Origin: Planctomycetota bacterium
GTDB lineage: Bacteria > Planctomycetota > Planctomycetia > Isosphaerales > Isosphaeraceae
Direction: 5' to 3'
Assembly: GCA_021818605.1 (NCBI GenBank)
Contig: JAKAUH010000830.1
Location: forward strand, 1-8,627
Length of the DNA: 8,627 nucleotides
Both the position numbers and the translations under genes were made by a program. Shown in pieces: positions 6,556 through 8,627 of the stretch; position 1 is the first letter of the stretch; every line of letters begins with the position of its first letter. A model generated the notes under the pieces. The model saw nothing but the letters and a program-made list of their open reading frames with translations, searched no databases and had not been told where the DNA came from.

Positions 6556-6572
6556 CCTCGGAGGCATTCTGA

Positions 6573-7067
6573 ATGTTGAGGATCCGGAATGGAGCGGTGG
6601 TCGCGATCCTTGTCGCCTGTCTGGCGGGCTGCGGCGAGAGCCCTCGCCCGATTGCGGAGCAAACCGTCATCAACGGTCCCCATAAGGGGACGACGCATCA
6701 GCTCCCCGAGAAGAAGGGCTTTGTCGAGCTGGTGAACGAGCCCCAGCCGATGGACCGCCGTAGCAACGAGCCGACGGCTCTCGTCGCGTACTTCCTCAAG
6801 ATGGACGGCAAGACGCCACTCGAGCCGGCACCCACCGACGTCGCTTTCTCGCTCAACGCCGGCGGAGGTGGTCGGGGCGGGCGCGGCCACCAGCAGCCAG
6901 CGGCGAAATCCGTCCCCCTCGTCGCCGAACCGAAGGCGGACGACCCGTCCGGAGGCTGCCGCTTCGCTTCCAGGCCAGGCCCGTACCTGCTCGAAGCCAT
7001 CCAGGGTACTCTGAACGCCAAGATCGATGGCCAGGACGCATCCTTCAGCATCTCCGGCGCGCGCTGA
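6573..7067 (+). CDS. Small lipoprotein of the type found next to DUF1559 genes
   Basis: A 164-residue protein with a lipoprotein signal peptide: MLRIRN, hydrophobic GAVVAILVACLAG, and the lipobox L17-A18-G19-C20. After lipid attachment and cleavage at C20 the mature part should be held on a membrane facing the periplasm. A glycine-rich turn (GGGGRGGRG, 97-105) splits the mature protein into two parts. The rest has strand-like stretches (ALVAYFLKMDG near 69-79, and ASFSISGAR at the C-terminus) that would fit a small beta domain, but I recognise no named domain. The start is well supported by GGAGG (6560-6564), 8 bases upstream of ATG. Its placement directly after the prepilin gene suggests a shared function in the same envelope system, though the hairpin at 6523 may separate their expression. 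Confidence 0.88.
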   Translation: MLRIRNGAVVAILVACLAGCGESPRPIAEQTVINGPHKGTTHQLPEKKGFVELVNEPQPMDRRSNEPTALVAYFLKMDGKTPLEPAPTDVAFSLNAGGGGRGGRGHQQPAAKSVPLVAEPKADDPSGGCRFASRPGPYLLEAIQGTLNAKIDGQDASFSISGAR

Positions 7068-7119
7068 GCGCTCCGGAACAACCCCAGGAGCCCGACCGGA
7101 CCGGGCCCGACGGGGAATT

Positions 7120-7134
7120 CACGGCAAGGCCGTG
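7120..7134 (+). terminator. Short hairpin after the lipoprotein gene, possible transcript end
   Basis: CACGGC (7120-7125) and GCCGTG (7129-7134) form a perfect 6-bp stem with an AAG loop, 53 bases after the lipoprotein stop. No T-run follows, only TCGTCT. Another weak hairpin, GCCCG/CGGGC, lies just upstream at 7090-7106. Weak evidence for termination. Confidence 0.25.
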
Positions 7135-7193
7135 TCGTCTCGGCCACTTGACCCAGCGACGCCACGCGCGTACCGTGAAAGAGCCCTGGCGGC

Positions 7194-7255
7194 GACGGGC
7201 CGATCCGTCACCGCGCGAAGGGTTTCGCGCGGCTCGGCCTTGCGGCCGGTGACGG
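7194..7255 (+). ncRNA. Candidate structured RNA: three-way junction with competing stem, upstream of ferredoxin
   Basis: An 8-bp closing stem CCGTCACC (7205-7212)/GGTGACGG (7248-7255) encloses two hairpins: GCGCGAA (7213-7219)/TTCGCGC (7224-7230) with a GGGT loop, and GGCC (7236-7239)/GGCC (7244-7247) with a TTGC loop. Only GGCTC (7231-7235) is unpaired at the junction; the other joints have no gap. GACGG (7194-7198) could instead pair with CCGTC (7205-7209), breaking the closing stem, which is a switch-like arrangement. Another perfect hairpin, GCCGGG/CCCGGC (7292-7307), follows before the ribosome site. I match it to no known riboswitch. In DNA this GC-rich, chance folding must be considered, and the minus strand could fold similarly. 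Confidence 0.3.
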
Positions 7256-7340
7256 TGCGACCGCTCCGACTCGCCTCGCAATTCGATTCACGCCGGGTGC
7301 GCCCGGCCATCCCGATCCCCTGGAGTGGAGACCAGAGCCG

Positions 7341-7664
7341 ATGCCCACCGTGACCATCCACGGGGAGAACGCCGTCGAGGTCGATGCCGGCAAGAAACTC
7401 GTACTGGCGATCGAGGATGCCGGGGTCGACATCCTGCACCGCTGCGGCGGCAATGCCCGCTGCACCACCTGCCGGGTCGAGATCCTCGACGGCACCGTGC
7501 CCCCCATGGGCGAGGCCGAGAAGGAGCGACTGGCGCGCGAGGGCGACCTCGCCCCCAACATCCGGCTCTCCTGCCAGATTCACGTCGAGGCCGACGTGGA
7601 GGTCCGCGTGATCAACCGGTCGCAGCAGGCCGGCATTCCCCCAGGACCGCGCCCCGCCGATTGA
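7341..7664 (+). CDS. [2Fe-2S] plant-type ferredoxin
   Basis: A 107-residue protein of the plant/adrenodoxin-like 2Fe-2S ferredoxin fold. Cluster ligands are C35, C41 and C44 in the C-x5-C-x2-C loop (CGGNARCTTC) and C78 in LSCQI. The N-terminal beta hairpin (TVTIHGENAVEV), the helix LVLAIEDAGVDI and the strand CRVEILDG are typical. It carries electrons in the cytoplasm, with no signal or membrane segment; its partners are not visible. The C-terminal tail from about 93 (NRSQQAGIPPGPRPAD) is a short Pro-rich extension. The start ATG is preceded by GGAG twice, the nearer at 7327-7330, 10 bases away. A 273-base hairpin-rich gap separates it from the lipoprotein gene, so it is likely a separate unit, possibly with a structured leader. 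Confidence 0.94.
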   Translation: MPTVTIHGENAVEVDAGKKLVLAIEDAGVDILHRCGGNARCTTCRVEILDGTVPPMGEAEKERLAREGDLAPNIRLSCQIHVEADVEVRVINRSQQAGIPPGPRPAD

Positions 7665-7716
7665 GCCGGGTCGTCGGGTTCGTGGCGATCCGCGCGGAAA
7701 AAGCGGACACCCGGGC

Positions 7717-7732
7717 CGCCTCGAATGAGGCG
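7717..7732. terminator. Hairpin downstream of ferredoxin
   Basis: CGCCTC (7717-7722) and GAGGCG (7727-7732) form a 6-bp stem with a GAAT loop, 52 bases after the ferredoxin stop. On the plus strand no T-run follows. On the minus strand a run of five T (complement of 7698-7702) lies about 14 bases beyond it. Confidence 0.3.
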
Positions 7733-7773
7733 AGCTCCGGGATCGTCGCCGCCCTGATCGAATGCAGAAAGCG

Positions 7774-7800
7774 AGACGGACGCCAGAGCGGCGCCCGTCT
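7774..7800. terminator. Strong hairpin between convergent ferredoxin and zinc-ribbon genes
   Basis: AGACGG (7774-7779) with CCGTCT (7795-7800), continued by CGCC (7781-7784) with GGCG (7790-7793), gives ten base pairs with one A-C mismatch and an AGAGC loop. On the minus strand it is followed by CGCTTTCTGC, so it best suits termination of the zinc-ribbon transcript, whose stop is 59 bases upstream of it. Confidence 0.45.
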
Positions 7801-7858
7801 GTCGATGAACCCGGAGTCAGATCCGGAACGGATCCCAGCGCCGGCGTCGGCGCTCATC

Positions 7859-7987
7859 TTACTTGTGCTTCTGCTTCTCGGAGCAGCGCTTGCAGCGAGC
7901 CGAGCGGCGGCGGACCTGCGCGCCGCACCAGGAGCACCGGTGGAACTTGGCCTGGCGGGTCTTCTTCTTGCGGGGGCGGAATGGCAC
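7859..7987 (-). CDS. Very small basic zinc-ribbon protein (42 residues)
   Basis: This short frame reads MPFRPRKKKTRQAKFHRCSW and continues through CGAQVRRRSARCKRCSEKQK to HK. Four cysteines form two CxxC knuckles, C18-S-W-C21 and C32-K-R-C35, ten residues apart, the layout of a zinc ribbon. About 40 percent of residues are Lys or Arg, so it should bind nucleic acid or the ribosome. It is not L32, L33, L36 or another ribosomal protein I can name. The start I prefer is GTG 7987, preceded by GAGGTG (7997-7992) with only 4 bases between, which is short. An in-frame ATG at 8014 would add MEPAAPRCP, and the frame stays open to 8098; the codon-typical, basic part begins near 7987. Length is far below usual gene-calling cutoffs. 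A TAGACT element lies upstream at 8106-8101. Confidence 0.65.
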   Translation of the reverse strand: MPFRPRKKKTRQAKFHRCSWCGAQVRRRSARCKRCSEKQKHK

Positions 7988-8100
7988 GGGGCACCTCGGA
8001 GCGGCTGGCTCCATCCTGTCGGGCGACACATCTCGGCGATCGCCCGCGACACGGTTGATCGATGCAGCATCCGGCGCGAGCCGCCGGATCGAGGTCAACT

Positions 8101-8106
8101 AGTCTA
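8101..8106 (-). promoter_or_regulatory. Candidate -10 element (TAGACT) of the zinc-ribbon gene
   Basis: The minus strand reads GGTTAGACTAGTTGACC here, an AT-richer patch 113 bases before the preferred start at 7987. CTGGCA (8131-8126) at 19 bases is the best -35-like box. It is the fourth copy of the hexamer in the window, again oriented toward the next gene. Confidence 0.33.
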
Positions 8107-8157
8107 ACCGAACGTCCCCCGCCGATGCCAGAGGGTTTGGCGCACCGAAACGGCGCG

Positions 8158-8219
8158 ACCAGTCGGGGCGGATCGAGTCGAGTCGGGAAGTCGAGTCGGC
8201 GTAGCTCGCCGCGACTGGT
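8158..8219 (-). terminator. Repeat-containing inverted repeat after the membrane-protein gene
   Basis: ACCAGTCG (8158-8165) and CGACTGGT (8212-8219) form an 8-bp outer stem that begins at the stop codon of the membrane protein. Inside are a hairpin CGGCG (8197-8201)/CGCCG (8207-8211) and two direct copies of GTCGAGTCGG (8177-8186 and 8190-8199). Position suggests a transcript end, but there is no T-run. Confidence 0.3.
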
Positions 8220-8627
8220 TAATCCATCTCCTCGCGAAGGCCGATGACAATCAGCCAGTGGATTACAAAGGACGATGCGACCGCAACGGTCAGGATTCCG
8301 CCCGAGAGGACCGTCCCCCCGCGCAGCAGGACCTCGGGGACGACGGTCGCGGCGGCGATCGGGAACGCCAGCCAGACCGGCCATCGGCGTGAGAAGGGCC
8401 GCCGATGGTCCCAGGCCTGGAGCATCGCGCCGATCACGAGGAACAGGAGCGAGCCGACCAGAGCGATGATGGCGTTGTCCTCCATTGACATCGTGGCCAG
8501 CCAGATGCTTGCCTTGTCCGTCACGATCTCGTCCTCGAGAATCCACTCGTGGACCTTCAGGCAGATCCAGGGTGCGGCCAGGAGCGCGAGGAAGCCCGCG
8601 GCCGTCGCGAACAGGTTGGGCAGGAGC
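8219..8627 (-). CDS. Multi-pass membrane protein of unknown function, N-terminus cut by window edge
   Basis: The frame is open to the right edge and gives 135 visible residues, ending at TAA (8221-8219). Four hydrophobic segments are seen: about 2-24 (LLPNLFATAAGFLALLAAPW and on), 52-72 (AIIALVGSLLFLVIGAMLQAW), 82-102 and 108-130 (GGILTVAVASSFVIHWLIVIGL). The loop between the first two is acidic (EDEIVTDKAS, MSMEDN); that between the second and third is basic (DHRRPFSRR), suggesting it faces the cytoplasm. I do not recognise a family. A GTG at 8524 could start a 101-residue form, but the frame upstream of it is codon-typical and encodes another membrane segment, so I treat the gene as continuing beyond 8627. 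The product sits in a membrane; nothing here shows its role. Confidence 0.75.
   Translation of the reverse strand, partial: LLPNLFATAAGFLALLAAPWICLKVHEWILEDEIVTDKASIWLATMSMEDNAIIALVGSLLFLVIGAMLQAWDHRRPFSRRWPVWLAFPIAAATVVPEVLLRGGTVLSGGILTVAVASSFVIHWLIVIGLREEMD

Noticed and set aside
7859..7987. The small zinc-ribbon protein as a ribosomal protein such as L32, L33 or L36
   Set aside because: The cysteine spacing and surrounding residues do not fit those proteins as I know them.

Overview
The window looks like chromosomal DNA of a planctomycete, probably an Isosphaeraceae-type lineage. Base composition is very GC-rich, with G or C strongly preferred at third codon positions. It carries a DUF1559 prepilin-like gene with the H-X9-DG signature, a hallmark family of Planctomycetota, followed by a small lipoprotein gene as is common for that family. 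The taxonomic call is inference from gene content and composition; no marker gene such as rRNA is present. I see no mobile element, CRISPR array, tRNA or rRNA.

Layout. Positions 1-904 (minus) hold a tandem-GNAT acetyltransferase running off the left edge. Upstream of it on the same strand is a small Rieske [2Fe-2S] ferredoxin (1167-1475). It is divergent from a two-gene plus-strand unit: a CrtI/CrtISO-like FAD oxidoreductase (1691-3379) and a BshB1-type LmbE/PIG-L deacetylase (3452-4144). Across a GC-rich hairpin lies a convergent secreted protein of unknown function (4204-4749, minus). An intergenic stretch of about 650 bases follows, with an AT-rich promoter island near 5195-5275. It leads into the DUF1559 prepilin-like gene (5397-6467), an intrinsic-terminator-like hairpin (6523-6544) and a lipoprotein gene (6573-7067). 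A hairpin-rich gap (7068-7340), with a candidate three-way-junction RNA, precedes a plant-type [2Fe-2S] ferredoxin (7341-7664). The right end has a 42-residue zinc-ribbon protein (7859-7987, minus) and a multi-pass membrane protein cut by the window edge (8219-8627, minus).

Functional reading. The window is a mosaic of short transcription units, not one pathway. Themes are redox chemistry (Rieske, plant-type ferredoxin, FAD oxidoreductase, and a possible bacillithiol-type thiol enzyme) and the planctomycete prepilin-like/lipoprotein pair. Four copies of the hexamer TAGACT, all intergenic and all oriented toward a downstream gene, suggest a lineage-typical -10 element.

The least explained items are the structured region before the ferredoxin, an open coding-like stretch upstream of the acetyltransferase start that lacks a start codon, the tiny zinc-ribbon gene and the four-cysteine secreted protein. 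I found no clear evidence of a wholly new multi-gene system.
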